From Oscillospiraceae bacterium (GTDB lineage Bacteria; Bacillota; Clostridia; Oscillospirales; Ruminococcaceae), in contig JAJQIG010000022.1 of NCBI GenBank assembly GCA_021199335.1, positions 28,612 to 92,611 on the forward strand: a stretch of 64,000 bases of DNA. The letters are read 5' to 3'. Under the pieces are notes generated by a model that was not told the DNA's origin, made no database searches, and was given only the letters and a program-made list of their open reading frames with translations. The position numbers were made by a program, and so were the translations under genes. This document shows positions 53,005 to 63,956 of the stretch, in pieces (the first letter of the stretch is position 1; each line of letters starts with the position of its first letter).

Positions 53005-55566
53005 TTATTCCTCCGCATCGTCATCATCGGCGGGTTTTTCTTCAACAACAACCTCGCTGTTTTCCTCGCTCTGAGCCGCCATCATTTCGGCTTCGATTTC
53101 CTCTGCGGAGGGTTCTTCTACCTTTGAAAGCTCTGCGCTGTCGTCATGCTCGGCTCTTGTGAATGCAACGACCCTTACATCGCCGCTTACCTTCATTAAT
53201 TTTACGCCCGTTGCGTATCTTCCCATTACTCTTATATCATTTGCTCTTATCCTGATTATTACTCCGTCATTTGAAATAAGAATAATATCATCGGTTTCAT
53301 CGACTACCTTTATTCCGCAGACATAGCCCTTTTCCTCCGAAACCTTATAGTTAAGGAGTCCATAGCCGCCTCTGTTTTGAATGCGGTAGGAATCAAGCTC
53401 GCACCGTCTGCCGTTGCCCTTATCCGTTACGGTAAGAACCGTTGCTCCGTCACGAACCCTTGCCATTGAAACAACCTCATCCCCGTCACGAAGCTTTATT
53501 GCCTTTACTCCGTGCGCGGAACGTGACATTTTCCTTATCTTGGTTTCTTCGATACGGATTGCATAGCCGTTTCTTGTTGCAACAAGGAGCTGGGAATTGC
53601 CGCTTGTCATTCTTACTCCGGCAATTTCGTCGCCCTCGTCAAGGCCTATTGCGATAAGTCCGTTCTTGCGAACGTTCTTATATGCGTCAAGGGAAGTCCT
53701 CTTGATTTTTCCCCGCTTTGTTACCATAATGATATTTTTGCCGCTGTCAAAATCGGAGGTTTTAATCATAGCCGCAACCTTTTCACCCTCGGAAAGGGGA
53801 AGAAGATTAATCGCATTTGTTCCCCTCGATTGTTTTGAACCCTCGGGGATTTCAAAGCATTTCAGCTTGTACATTATTCCTTTATTTGAGATAAACAGGA
53901 CGTTATCATGGGAGGACGAAATGAACATTTCCTGAACAAAGTCCTCCTCACGCTGTTTCATTCCCGAAACGCCCTTGCCGCCCCTTCTCTGCGCCTTATA
54001 GTCGCTTATGGGCTGGCGCTTGATATATCCTATATCGGTATAGGTTACAACGCAGTCCTCAACGGGAATAAGATCCTCAATATCAACCTCTCCCGTTACA
54101 TTTGCAATGGAGGTTCTGCGGTCGTCGCCGTATTTATTCTTTATAACCTCAAGCTCGTCCGACATAATTTCGAGAACCTTTTGGTGGTCGGCAAGAATTT
54201 CGTTATATTCCTTAATTTTTGCTTCAAGGCCCGCCAATTCGTCCTCAATTTTCTGCCTTTCAAGGCCTGTAAGCTGAATAATTCTCATCTGGGCGATAGA
54301 ATCAGCCTGAATTTCGCTTATTCCGAACCTTTCCATAAGCCTTGACTTAGCTTCGGAGGGATCCTTTGAGGTTTTACAAATGTCAACTACTTCTTCGATA
54401 TTATCAGAAGCAACAACCAAGCCCTCCAAAATATGCGCTCTTTCTCGTGCTTTTTTAAGGTCATACTCGGTTCTTCTTCTTATAACGTCAACCTGGAAAT
54501 CAATGTATTCGGTAAGAATTTGTTTAAGCGTAAGAACCTTTGGCTCGCCCTTTACAAGCGCAAGCATTATAACGCCGACTGTATCCTGGAGCTGGGTCAA
54601 AGCAAAAAGCTTATTAAGCACAAGCTGTGGAACGGCGTCCTTTTTAAGCTCGATAACAATTCTTACTGCGTGTTCCTTATCGGACTCATCACGGATATTA
54701 TGGATTCCGTCAATTCGCTTATCCTTTGCAAGCGCAGCGATATTTTCAATAAGCCTTGCCTTGTTTACCATATAAGGAATTTCGGTAACTATAATGCAGT
54801 TCCTGCCCTTAATTTCCTCGATATTTGTTACGGAACGGAGGGTTATTTTTCCTCTGCCCGTTGCATATGCCGCGCGGATTCCCGATCTTCCCATAATAAT
54901 TCCGCCCGTTGGGAAATCGGGGCCTTTAATATATTCCATAATTTCTTCAAGCGGCGCATCGGGATTTTTTACAAGATACCTGATAGCGTCGATTGTTTCA
55001 CGAAGATTATGCGGCGGAATATTTGTCGCCATACCTACGGCAATACCCGTTGCGCCATTAACAAGGATATTCGGGAAACGTGAAGGAAGAACCTCAGGCT
55101 CCTTATGGGTATCGTCATAGTTGGATTGATAGGGAATGGTATCTTTGTTTATATCCGCAAGCATTTCCCCTGCGATTTTTGCCATTCTCGCTTCCGTATA
55201 ACGGTAAGCTGCGGGGGGATCGCCGTCCATTGAACCGAAGTTTCCGTGTCCGTCAATAAGCGGATAACGGAGTGAGAAATTCTGCGCCAGTCTTACAAGG
55301 GCATCATAAACGGAGGCGTCTCCGTGGGGGTGGTATTTACCGAGAACCTCGCCGACGGTATAAGCGCACTTTCTGTATGCTTTTTCGGCGGTGTTTCCTG
55401 CGTCATTCATTGTATAAATAATACGTCTGTGAACGGGTTTAAGTCCATCTCTTACATCAGGCAAGGCTCTTGAAACAATAACCGACATAGCATACGCCAA
55501 AAATGACGATTTCATTTCATTGCTGATTTCCTGATGTATTACCTTTGCATTTTCGTCATTGTACAA
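53005..55566 (-). CDS. gyrA: DNA gyrase subunit A
   Basis: 853-residue type II topoisomerase subunit that breaks and rejoins DNA. The catalytic tyrosine is Y123 (AYRYTEARM). QRRGGKG (GyrA box) is present, and the C-terminal pinwheel and an acidic tail rich in Glu are complete. In the quinolone-contact helix HPHGDASVYDALVRLAQ (80-96) Ala84 occupies the position of E. coli Ser83, with Asp88 at the 87 position. The TTG start is preceded by GGAG. Follows the YcxB-like gene by 244 bases of repeat-bearing sequence. Confidence 0.96.
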   Translation of the reverse strand: MYNDENAKVIHQEISNEMKSSFLAYAMSVIVSRALPDVRDGLKPVHRRIIYTMNDAGNTAEKAYRKCAYTVGEVLGKYHPHGDASVYDALVRLAQNFSLRYPLIDGHGNFGSMDGDPPAAYRYTEARMAKIAGEMLADINKDTIPYQSNYDDTHKEPEVLPSRFPNILVNGATGIAVGMATNIPPHNLRETIDAIRYLVKNPDAPLEEIMEYIKGPDFPTGGIIMGRSGIRAAYATGRGKITLRSVTNIEEIKGRNCIIVTEIPYMVNKARLIENIAALAKDKRIDGIHNIRDESDKEHAVRIVIELKKDAVPQLVLNKLFALTQLQDTVGVIMLALVKGEPKVLTLKQILTEYIDFQVDVIRRRTEYDLKKARERAHILEGLVVASDNIEEVVDICKTSKDPSEAKSRLMERFGISEIQADSIAQMRIIQLTGLERQKIEDELAGLEAKIKEYNEILADHQKVLEIMSDELEVIKNKYGDDRRTSIANVTGEVDIEDLIPVEDCVVTYTDIGYIKRQPISDYKAQRRGGKGVSGMKQREEDFVQEMFISSSHDNVLFISNKGIMYKLKCFEIPEGSKQSRGTNAINLLPLSEGEKVAAMIKTSDFDSGKNIIMVTKRGKIKRTSLDAYKNVRKNGLIAIGLDEGDEIAGVRMTSGNSQLLVATRNGYAIRIEETKIRKMSRSAHGVKAIKLRDGDEVVSMARVRDGATVLTVTDKGNGRRCELDSYRIQNRGGYGLLNYKVSEEKGYVCGIKVVDETDDIILISNDGVIIRIRANDIRVMGRYATGVKLMKVSGDVRVVAFTRAEHDDSAELSKVEEPSAEEIEAEMMAAQSEENSEVVVEEKPADDDDAEE

Positions 55567-55664
55567 ATTAAAGCAGCTCCAATCTTTTAATCATCTATTT
55601 TGTTTATTTCAATCCACGCTCGGCATTTTCACGGAGTACGACATACATATTCAGAGTACATAGG

Positions 55665-55730
55665 TACGCGATACGTACTTATGTACGCGATGCTTACTTA
55701 TGTACGCGATGCGTACTTATGTACGCATTG
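55665..55730. repeat. Three tandem copies of a 19-base repeat plus a partial fourth
   Basis: Units begin at 55665, 55684 and 55703 with the pattern TACGCGATRCKTACTTATG; a truncated unit starts at 55722. Each unit is partly palindromic (GTACGC GAT GCGTAC), so the array can fold into repeated hairpins. It lies in the 244-bp gap between gyrA and the YcxB-like gene. Confidence 0.8.
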
Positions 55731-55810
55731 ATGCCGATTTCTCTCCGCCCACCGCCGCCGTTAAGCTTTCTTTTGGCATTCATCCATCGCTTGAGGTGGA
55801 AGACTTCCTG

Positions 55811-56515
55811 TTAAATTGTGATAAACCTTACTCCCATAACTGCAGCAAGCCTTTCCCTTGTCCTTTGAACCTCTTCCTCTGTAAAGGTGGATTTGGGAAC
55901 GATAAAAATATACTTTTTGCTCACGCAGATAACGAACATATCCTCCTTATCTATAATATCGACAGCTCCGTCAAGGTGAATTATTGTCGCAGGGGGACCT
56001 TGTTCCTCCGCTTCCTCGGATTCCTCGGAGGTATCCTCATTTTCACCGTTTTCATCGCTTTCTTCGGAGACTTCTTCATTGAAATCGTCATCGTTTCCAC
56101 CGGTTTCATCATTTAATGTGGAAACCGTTGAAATTTTTATCGTTTGATCCGTTATTTCAACATCATATTCCGTTCCTTCCAATTCGGAAAGTCCGCTTTT
56201 GAGCTTTTTGCGGTTGTTTATCGGCTCATTTATAAAGTAAACTCCGCAAAAAACGCATATCATTATCAGGACGACGGGCATAACAGTGCCGTCCTCGGCG
56301 GTAATAAGCATCATTATCGATGAAACAAGGGCAAGAATCACTAAAAGCATTTTAAGAACGACATTTTTTATGACATATTTTTTCTGGTAGGTTTTATATC
56401 CGGAAAGAACCGTTTCCGCATTGCTTTTATAGCTTCCCTTTGCAAGAAGCTCAGCGGGCTTTTTGGTGAATTCGCCGCCGCCCTCATCTCCGAACATTTC
56501 TTTAAGCATTCCCAT
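55811..56515 (-). CDS. YcxB-like membrane protein with acidic insert
   Basis: 234 residues with two adjacent membrane helices in the middle (about 54-95). The pattern YDVEITDQTIKISTVST and IIHLDGAVDIIDKEDMFVICVSKKYIFIVPKSTFTEEE at the end fits the YcxB-like domain. An insert of some 40 residues, nearly all Asp/Glu/Ser/Asn, interrupts it at about 146-182. Function unknown. The ATG at 56515 follows AAGGAG. Same strand between gyrB and gyrA, where no gene usually sits, so it may be a lineage insertion. Confidence 0.65.
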   Translation of the reverse strand: MGMLKEMFGDEGGGEFTKKPAELLAKGSYKSNAETVLSGYKTYQKKYVIKNVVLKMLLVILALVSSIMMLITAEDGTVMPVVLIMICVFCGVYFINEPINNRKKLKSGLSELEGTEYDVEITDQTIKISTVSTLNDETGGNDDDFNEEVSEESDENGENEDTSEESEEAEEQGPPATIIHLDGAVDIIDKEDMFVICVSKKYIFIVPKSTFTEEEVQRTRERLAAVMGVRFITI

Positions 56516-56610
56516 AAATTTTTTCTCCTTAATTTCGGTCAAAGCCTTTACAACCATAAATCCGCCGAATACGATGGCGTTTTCAGAAGCCTGATTCGGG
56601 CAGGCGGAAT

Positions 56611-58560
<1,950 letters not shown>

Positions 58561-58597
58561 TTAACCTCCACATAAAAAGAAATTGATTCAATCATAT

Positions 58598-58644
58598 CTT
58601 TAACAAGCCGCCGAAATTGACAAAGCAATTTTGCAAGTCACCAT
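58598..58644. repeat. Dispersed palindromic repeat, copy A
   Basis: The stretch TTTAACAAGCCGCCGAAATTG...AAGCAATTTTGCAAG (58599-58637) recurs in close variants at 63960-63996. Core hairpin AAATTG/CAATTT. The region between gyrB and remB has no gene. Confidence 0.6.
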
Positions 58645-58667
58645 GGCGAACAAGTCACCATGGCGAA
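58634..58667. repeat. Perfect 17-base tandem repeat
   Basis: CAAGTCACCATGGCGAA occurs twice in direct succession (58634-58650, 58651-58667), between gyrB and remB. It adjoins the dispersed repeat copy A. Confidence 0.85.
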
Positions 58668-58718
58668 GATGAAGCCCACCGCCTAAAATGCGGGAGCATC
58701 GGCAGCATTGTTGTATTT

Positions 58719-58982
58719 TTAACCTGAAATTTCCGCATCCGCTCGTTTTCTCAGCGTTGCCGCAGAAATTTGAGATATATATACAGTTTCGTTTTTTTCC
58801 TTATCGGAACATATTATAAAGGATTTCGGCATTTCATAGGAAACATTGAAGATTCTGCCGTTTTTTTCCGAGATATTAAGGAATTTTTTTGTATGCTTCC
58901 CAACGGATGTGTTCTCTATATCAAATATGCCTATTATATCTTTGCCGCAAACAACCGTGTCTTCCCCAAGATGAAGATACAT
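58719..58982 (-). CDS. remB: Extracellular matrix regulator RemB (DUF370)
   Basis: 87 residues of the RemB/DUF370 family, the DNA-binding transcription regulator encoded between recF and gyrB in Bacillus subtilis. The start MYLHLGEDTVVCGKDIIGIFDIENTSVG is diagnostic. The C-terminal ISAATLRKRA carries the basic residues. Synteny gives the best support. It lies 18 bases after recF. Confidence 0.88.
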   Translation of the reverse strand: MYLHLGEDTVVCGKDIIGIFDIENTSVGKHTKKFLNISEKNGRIFNVSYEMPKSFIICSDKEKNETVYISQISAATLRKRADAEISG

Positions 58983-59000
58983 TTTTTATACTTCCTTTCC

Positions 59001-60125
59001 TTATTTTCCGTTAACAACCCTGCCGTTTTTAAGGTAAAAAACCTTTCCGCCCGTCATTTCGGAAATAAATCTTTCATCACAGCAGGTTATAAGAACCTGC
59101 ATATTTTCTATTGAATTAAGGATGAAGCTCTGCCTTCCCGCATCAAGCTCGGACATAACATCATCAAGCAGCATAACGGGATATTCTCCCTTTTCCGATT
59201 TCAGTATTTCCGCCTGGGCAAGCTTCATAACAATCGCTATCGAGCGTGACTGCCCCTGCGAACCGAGGTATCTTGCGGGCTGACCGTCAATTTCGGTAAC
59301 TATATCGTCCCTATGCACTCCTATTGTAGTAAATCCTGCCCTTATATCATCGTCAATATTTTTTTTTAGCTTATTTATATAAGCGTCGATAAGGCTTGAA
59401 TCGTTATCCTTTCTTCCGTTTAAGTCGGGGAAAACGGTTGACTGATAGTAAAGGTTCAGCTGTTCCTTGCCCGAAGCAATGGAGTTATATAAGCTCTTTG
59501 TATATAAATTCAGTTTATTACAATAGGTATTTCTTAAAACAGAGATATAAGCCCCTGCTTTTGCAAGCTGTTCATCCCAAACCTCTATTGAATTTATATC
59601 TCCGCCGTTTTTGGTATAATTTTTAAGGAAAGCATTTCTCTGTATAAGCACGTTATTGTAGGTACTTAACGCACCAACATAGGAGCCCTTTATCTGCGAA
59701 ACGGCAAGGTCAACGAAAATTCTTCTGTTATCGGGGGAGCCCTTTGAAAGATTAAGGTCATCAGGAGTAAAAACAACGCACTGAAAGCTTCCGAACAGCT
59801 TTGACATAAGCGGCAGCTTAACTCCGTTAAGGGTAACAATTTTATCCCTAACGTTTCCTTTTTTTGCGGCAAAGCGTATTTCCTGACTTCGGAATGAATC
59901 GGTGAATTTAATCCTCACATCGGCAAAATCCTTTGTGAACCCGATAAATTCCTTTTCCCTCGATCCCCTAAAGGAACGGCAGCCCGAGCAGAGCCAAACA
60001 GCTTCGATAAGATTGGTTTTCCCTTGAGCATTATCACCGCAGAAGATATTCATCCTCTTATCAAGGGTAATATTTACCTCAGAAAGGTTCTTGTACCCAT
60101 CGGCATAGACCTCATTTACGACCAA
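59001..60125 (-). CDS. recF: DNA replication and repair protein RecF
   Basis: 374-residue ABC-type ATPase in the RecFOR loading pathway. Walker A GDNAQGKTN at 30-38, signature LSKGSPDNRR, Walker B VMLLDDVMSELD, all present. The start is a TTG at 60125 preceded by AGGGAG; an overlapping ATG frame stops at once. S4 protein is 54 bases upstream. Confidence 0.95.
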   Translation of the reverse strand: MVVNEVYADGYKNLSEVNITLDKRMNIFCGDNAQGKTNLIEAVWLCSGCRSFRGSREKEFIGFTKDFADVRIKFTDSFRSQEIRFAAKKGNVRDKIVTLNGVKLPLMSKLFGSFQCVVFTPDDLNLSKGSPDNRRIFVDLAVSQIKGSYVGALSTYNNVLIQRNAFLKNYTKNGGDINSIEVWDEQLAKAGAYISVLRNTYCNKLNLYTKSLYNSIASGKEQLNLYYQSTVFPDLNGRKDNDSSLIDAYINKLKKNIDDDIRAGFTTIGVHRDDIVTEIDGQPARYLGSQGQSRSIAIVMKLAQAEILKSEKGEYPVMLLDDVMSELDAGRQSFILNSIENMQVLITCCDERFISEMTGGKVFYLKNGRVVNGK

Positions 60126-60179
60126 AACATATACTCCCTGTAAAAATAAAATATATCTATACTAAAGCAACATTGTTAT

Positions 60180-60392
60180 CTATTCAACGGTAATATCTGT
60201 TCCGTTGAAATTGACAACATCCCCGGGGCGAACCTTTTTTCCCCTCATTGTGCATACCTCGCCGTTGAATTTTACCTTTCCTTCAGCGATATACTGCTTA
60301 GCCTCTGAACCGATTGAAACCGCTCCCGAAAATTTAAGAAGCTGATCAAGCTTTATATATTCCGTAGTGATTCTTACATTTTTATCTATCAT
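60180..60392 (-). CDS. S4 domain RNA-binding protein (YaaA-like)
   Basis: 70 residues, all S4 domain: IKLDQLLKFSGAVSIGSEAKQYIAEGKVKFNGEVCTMRGKKVRPGDVVNFNG. Position between dnaN and recF is conserved in Firmicutes (Bacillus yaaA/rlbA). RNA substrate unknown; probably ribosome-related. Confidence 0.93.
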   Translation of the reverse strand: MIDKNVRITTEYIKLDQLLKFSGAVSIGSEAKQYIAEGKVKFNGEVCTMRGKKVRPGDVVNFNGTDITVE

Positions 60393-60408
60393 AAAAAGCC
60401 GCTCCTTA

Positions 60409-61512
60409 TCATTCCGCCTTCAGTCTGACGGGGAGAACAAGAAATGTATAAGCGTCACCCTCAATGGGAACAATTTTCATCGGCGAAAGACCTCCGTTAA
60501 GCAGAAGCCTTACCTTATCCGATTCCGTTGCTTTGATTGTATCGAGGAGATAACGGCAGTTAAGACCGATTTCAACCATATTTCCCGCAAGGTCAACGTC
60601 AAATTCATCCGAGAGCTTTCCCATAGCGGTGCTGCAGGAGATTTTAACCTGTCCGTTATTGAAAACGCATCTCACGGGAGCTTTATTTTTATCATTTATA
60701 AGAAGCATACATCTTTCAAAGCTCTCTATAAGCTCCTTTGTATTAATTATAATTTCCGTTGTATGATTTTTCGGGATAGAGCCTTTATAATTATGGAATT
60801 CACCCTCAAGAAGTCGGGAAAGAACCATATATCCGTTTATTTCAAAGGTAATATGCTTCTTTGCGACATGGATAACAACGTTTGAATCATCATCCTTAAG
60901 GAGCTTTGCAACCTCCGACAGAGCCTTTGATTTAACAACAAAGTGGTATCTATCCTCATTATCTATTTTTTCCGTTCTTACGGCGAGCTTATATCCGTCA
61001 ATAGCGACAAGGTTAAATACACCGTCCGCAATATCGAAAAGCTCGCCCGTTAATATTGGTTTATTATCAGCGACTGCGACTGCGAAAATGGTCTGATTTA
61101 TCATATTTTTAAGCAGAGCCTGACCTATAGTAAAGCTGTCCCCGCTGTCGTAATCGGGAATTGTCGGGTACTCATCGGCTGACATTGCAAGAATTTTATA
61201 CTCAGCCTTGTTTCCTTTAATTGTTGCAGTAAAGTTATCGTCTACCTCAACGGAAACCTGTTCAAATGGCATTTTTCTGACAATTTCACAGAAAAGCTTC
61301 GCTTCAAGGATAAACTCCCCCGTATCCTCCGATTGAACGTTTATTTTGGTTTGTATTCCAAGCTCAAGGTCATATCCCGTAAGCTCAAGGGTGTTATTAT
61401 TCAAAGAGAGCTTTATCCCTGTCAAAGCCGTAATCGGCGATTTCTGCGGAACGGCTCTTGAAACATTATTAAGGGCTTCGTTAAGCTCCGATTGATTGCA
61501 TATAAATTTCAT
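60409..61512 (-). CDS. dnaN: DNA polymerase III beta subunit (sliding clamp)
   Basis: 367 residues, three repeated clamp domains; the start MKFICNQSELNEALNNVSRAVPQKSPITALTGIKL and the C-terminal MKIVPIEGDAYTFLVLPVRL are typical, the latter lining the peptide-binding pocket. AGGAAG precedes the ATG. Last gene before the origin-like region. Confidence 0.97.
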   Translation of the reverse strand: MKFICNQSELNEALNNVSRAVPQKSPITALTGIKLSLNNNTLELTGYDLELGIQTKINVQSEDTGEFILEAKLFCEIVRKMPFEQVSVEVDDNFTATIKGNKAEYKILAMSADEYPTIPDYDSGDSFTIGQALLKNMINQTIFAVAVADNKPILTGELFDIADGVFNLVAIDGYKLAVRTEKIDNEDRYHFVVKSKALSEVAKLLKDDDSNVVIHVAKKHITFEINGYMVLSRLLEGEFHNYKGSIPKNHTTEIIINTKELIESFERCMLLINDKNKAPVRCVFNNGQVKISCSTAMGKLSDEFDVDLAGNMVEIGLNCRYLLDTIKATESDKVRLLLNGGLSPMKIVPIEGDAYTFLVLPVRLKAE

Positions 61513-62108
61513 AGCATTCTTCCTTTCTGTTACGACAGATGTCGAAATATTTTATTGAGACACGATAATTTTACAAAACGCAATATGCGTGCATCGGTAT
61601 AAATGCTTGTATAGTTAATCATGGATTAAGCATATGTCTGCGTGCGTCTTTTCCGTAAATCATCCTTTCCGAATCCGTCCCTACGCTGCGGCAGAATTTT
61701 TCGGAGAAAGGTTAAAACAAGGAAAAGAATCCGAATTTTTTTCTCATAAAATAATATAATATATATATTAATTAAACAGTATTAGCAGTAGGGGAGGTTA
61801 AAAAGGTTAAAAACCGAATTAACCAAAGAAAATAAGCCGATTTCTTGTTCCACAGCCAAATGTTGAATTTTAAGAAATTTGTTGAAAATAATTTTTCGTG
61901 GGGAAAGTGTGGAATAAATGTTAGTGGAAAGAGGAAAAAAAGTTAAAATCGGAATTTTTTCTTTAACCTTTTGTGGAAAATCAAGATTATACTTTTTGTA
62001 TTTTCGATTCCGAAGCATTTAAATGACTGAAATAAAACTTTCCACATAGTTTTCCACACTATGTTGAAAACTTTCCGATTCAACTTTTTGTAAATGGTTA
62101 ATTAAGGA
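61513..62108. other. oriC-like region between dnaN and dnaA
   Basis: 596 bases, very AT-rich, no gene. DnaA-box-like 9-mers match TTWTNCACA: TTTTCCACA at 62050-62058, and its reverse complement TGTGGAAAA at 61972-61980. One-mismatch boxes: CTTTCCACA (62038-62046), TGTGGAATA (61908-61916), TGTTCCACA (61846-61854). Near-pure AT tract at about 61746-61782 (ATAATATAATATATATATT type) could be the unwinding element. Together with boxes upstream of dnaA this gives a bipartite origin as in Bacillus. Confidence 0.75.
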
Positions 62109-63455
62109 TTAATCTCCTTTGATATTTTTGATTATATCTTCAATTGTTTCTTTCATTCGGGGATCCTTTTCCATAACAGCGGTTATATCGTCATGGTAAT
62201 ACATTATTGTTGAATGATCTCTTCCGCCCATGTCAAGCCCAATTGATTTATATGACATTGAGGTTGTTTCTTTTATAATGTAAGCGCTGACCTTTCTTGC
62301 AAGGGAAATTTTCGATGAACGCTTGTTTGAAAGAATATCCTCGGGGGTAACTCCGTAAACTCCCGAAACCTCGTTAAGGATTCTTTCAAAGGTAACGGGG
62401 GCGGGCTTTTCATCGGAGAGAATTTCCCTAATGGCGTCCTGCGCCTGGGCGATGGAGGGAGGAGTTCCGACAAGATGCTGCGATGCTTTGAGCTTTTTAA
62501 CGCAGCCTTCAAGCTGACGTATATCGGATTTAAGGTGGTTTGCGATATATTCCGAAACATCATCGGGAATTTTTATATTAAGAAGCTCCGCTTTTCTGCG
62601 GACAATGGCAACTCTTGTTTCAAAATCAGGTGTGGAAATATCGGCAATAAGTCCCCATTCAAAGCGTGTGCGAATTCTGTCCTCAAGGGTTTTTATATCC
62701 TTAGGGGGACGGTCGGAGGTAAGGACGATTTGCTTACCGATTTTGTGAAGCTCGTTAAAGGTATGGAAAAATTCCTCCTGCGTTGAATCCTTGCCTGCGA
62801 TAAACTGAACGTCGTCAACAAGGAGGACATCGGCGGAGCGATATTTTTGGTGGAACTGCGAGGTATCCTTTTTCTGCTGAATAGCGTTTATAAGCTCGTT
62901 GGTAAAAGCCTCGCCTGTGACGTATATAATGTTTGTGCCGGGCTTTTGCGATTTAATCTCATTGCTTATCGCAGTGAGGAGGTGGGTTTTTCCAAGACCT
63001 GACGGACCGTGGATAAACAGGGGGTTATAAGCGCTGCCGGGATTTTTCGCAACGGCGGTGCTTGCCGCATAGGCAAACTCGTTTGAATGACCGACAATAA
63101 ATGTATCGAAGGTATAATCATACTCAGCGTTGGAGAAGGACTGTTCAAGCTCCTGACGTTTTTGTATAGAGGACTTGTCCTCCTCATTTTCGGATTCAAC
63201 GGGGATTATTTTAATTTCAACGGGGAAGCCGAGAATCTGCTCAAAAGCCTCAGTAAGAATTTTTTTATAATTTTTAAGGATAATACCCTTTTGAAAATCG
63301 GACTGAACATTAAAAACAGCGATATTCCCGTCAAGGTCAACAGGCTGAAGCGTTTTTATCCACAGCTTAAAAGCAACCTCAGCAAGCTCGCCCTTCTCAA
63401 CCTTTTGCTGAAAATACTCCAGAACCTTGTCAAAAACTTCGACAAAGGACTTCAT
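62109..63455 (-). CDS. dnaA: Chromosomal replication initiator DnaA
   Basis: 448 residues with all four domains: DnaB-contact domain I (1-about 80), a short linker, the AAA+ domain with GPSGLGKT (150-157), VDDVQF and sensor blocks, and a helix-turn-helix ending in GRDHSTIMY. The start at 63455 follows AAGGAG; the frame is open to 63503 without a ribosome site. A perfect DnaA box TTATCCACA (63356-63364) lies inside the coding sequence near the 5' end. Confidence 0.97.
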   Translation of the reverse strand: MKSFVEVFDKVLEYFQQKVEKGELAEVAFKLWIKTLQPVDLDGNIAVFNVQSDFQKGIILKNYKKILTEAFEQILGFPVEIKIIPVESENEEDKSSIQKRQELEQSFSNAEYDYTFDTFIVGHSNEFAYAASTAVAKNPGSAYNPLFIHGPSGLGKTHLLTAISNEIKSQKPGTNIIYVTGEAFTNELINAIQQKKDTSQFHQKYRSADVLLVDDVQFIAGKDSTQEEFFHTFNELHKIGKQIVLTSDRPPKDIKTLEDRIRTRFEWGLIADISTPDFETRVAIVRRKAELLNIKIPDDVSEYIANHLKSDIRQLEGCVKKLKASQHLVGTPPSIAQAQDAIREILSDEKPAPVTFERILNEVSGVYGVTPEDILSNKRSSKISLARKVSAYIIKETTSMSYKSIGLDMGGRDHSTIMYYHDDITAVMEKDPRMKETIEDIIKNIKGD

Positions 63456-63535
63456 AACATACCTACTCCTTACATACAAAATGGCGGATAAATCAAGCGG
63501 CAAAAAGCCAAAAAAACAATATCCAAATCTTATTT

Positions 63536-63564
63536 ATTATAACATATTTTCATCATTATTGCAA
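63536..63564 (-). promoter_or_regulatory. Promoter for dnaA
   Basis: Minus strand TTGCAA (63564-63559), 17-base spacer, TATAAT (63541-63536). Confidence 0.7.
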
Positions 63565-63799
63565 GTGTTTTTGCATTATAAAAGGTACACAACGACGGTT
63601 TTTTTACGGGCTGTGCGCTTACTCGCACAAATCTGCGCATATCCGTAGGATGCGGTACACCGTTTCCGTCATTGACACGGCTTTGCATAGCTTTTCCTGC
63701 TATCAGCCTTTCAAAAACGGAAATTTTTGCGCAGGTATAAATATATATATAAATATTTGATTCTTTAGTATTTGATTATTAAGTAATTAATTGTGGCTG

Positions 63800-63856
63800 A
63801 TTTTCCAGACCTGGGTTTTCCACATCTGGATTTTCCGGACCTGGATTTTCGGTATC
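63800..63856. repeat. Three tandem 15-base repeats upstream of dnaA
   Basis: Units ATTTTCCAGACCTGG, GTTTTCCACATCTGG and ATTTTCCGGACCTGG, then a partial ATTTTCGG; unit 2 includes a DnaA-box-like site. Confidence 0.85.
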
Positions 63857-63956
63857 TTGTTTTGATTTCTTCAACAGCTAGGGATATTTCAAGCCATCGG
63901 GTATATCATTTCAAAGAACGTTCTTTTATTTTTATTCTCTGTTTTATTCAAGCGCA

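Noticed and set aside
55660..55730. CRISPR array
   Set aside because: The 19-base units are directly adjacent without spacers.
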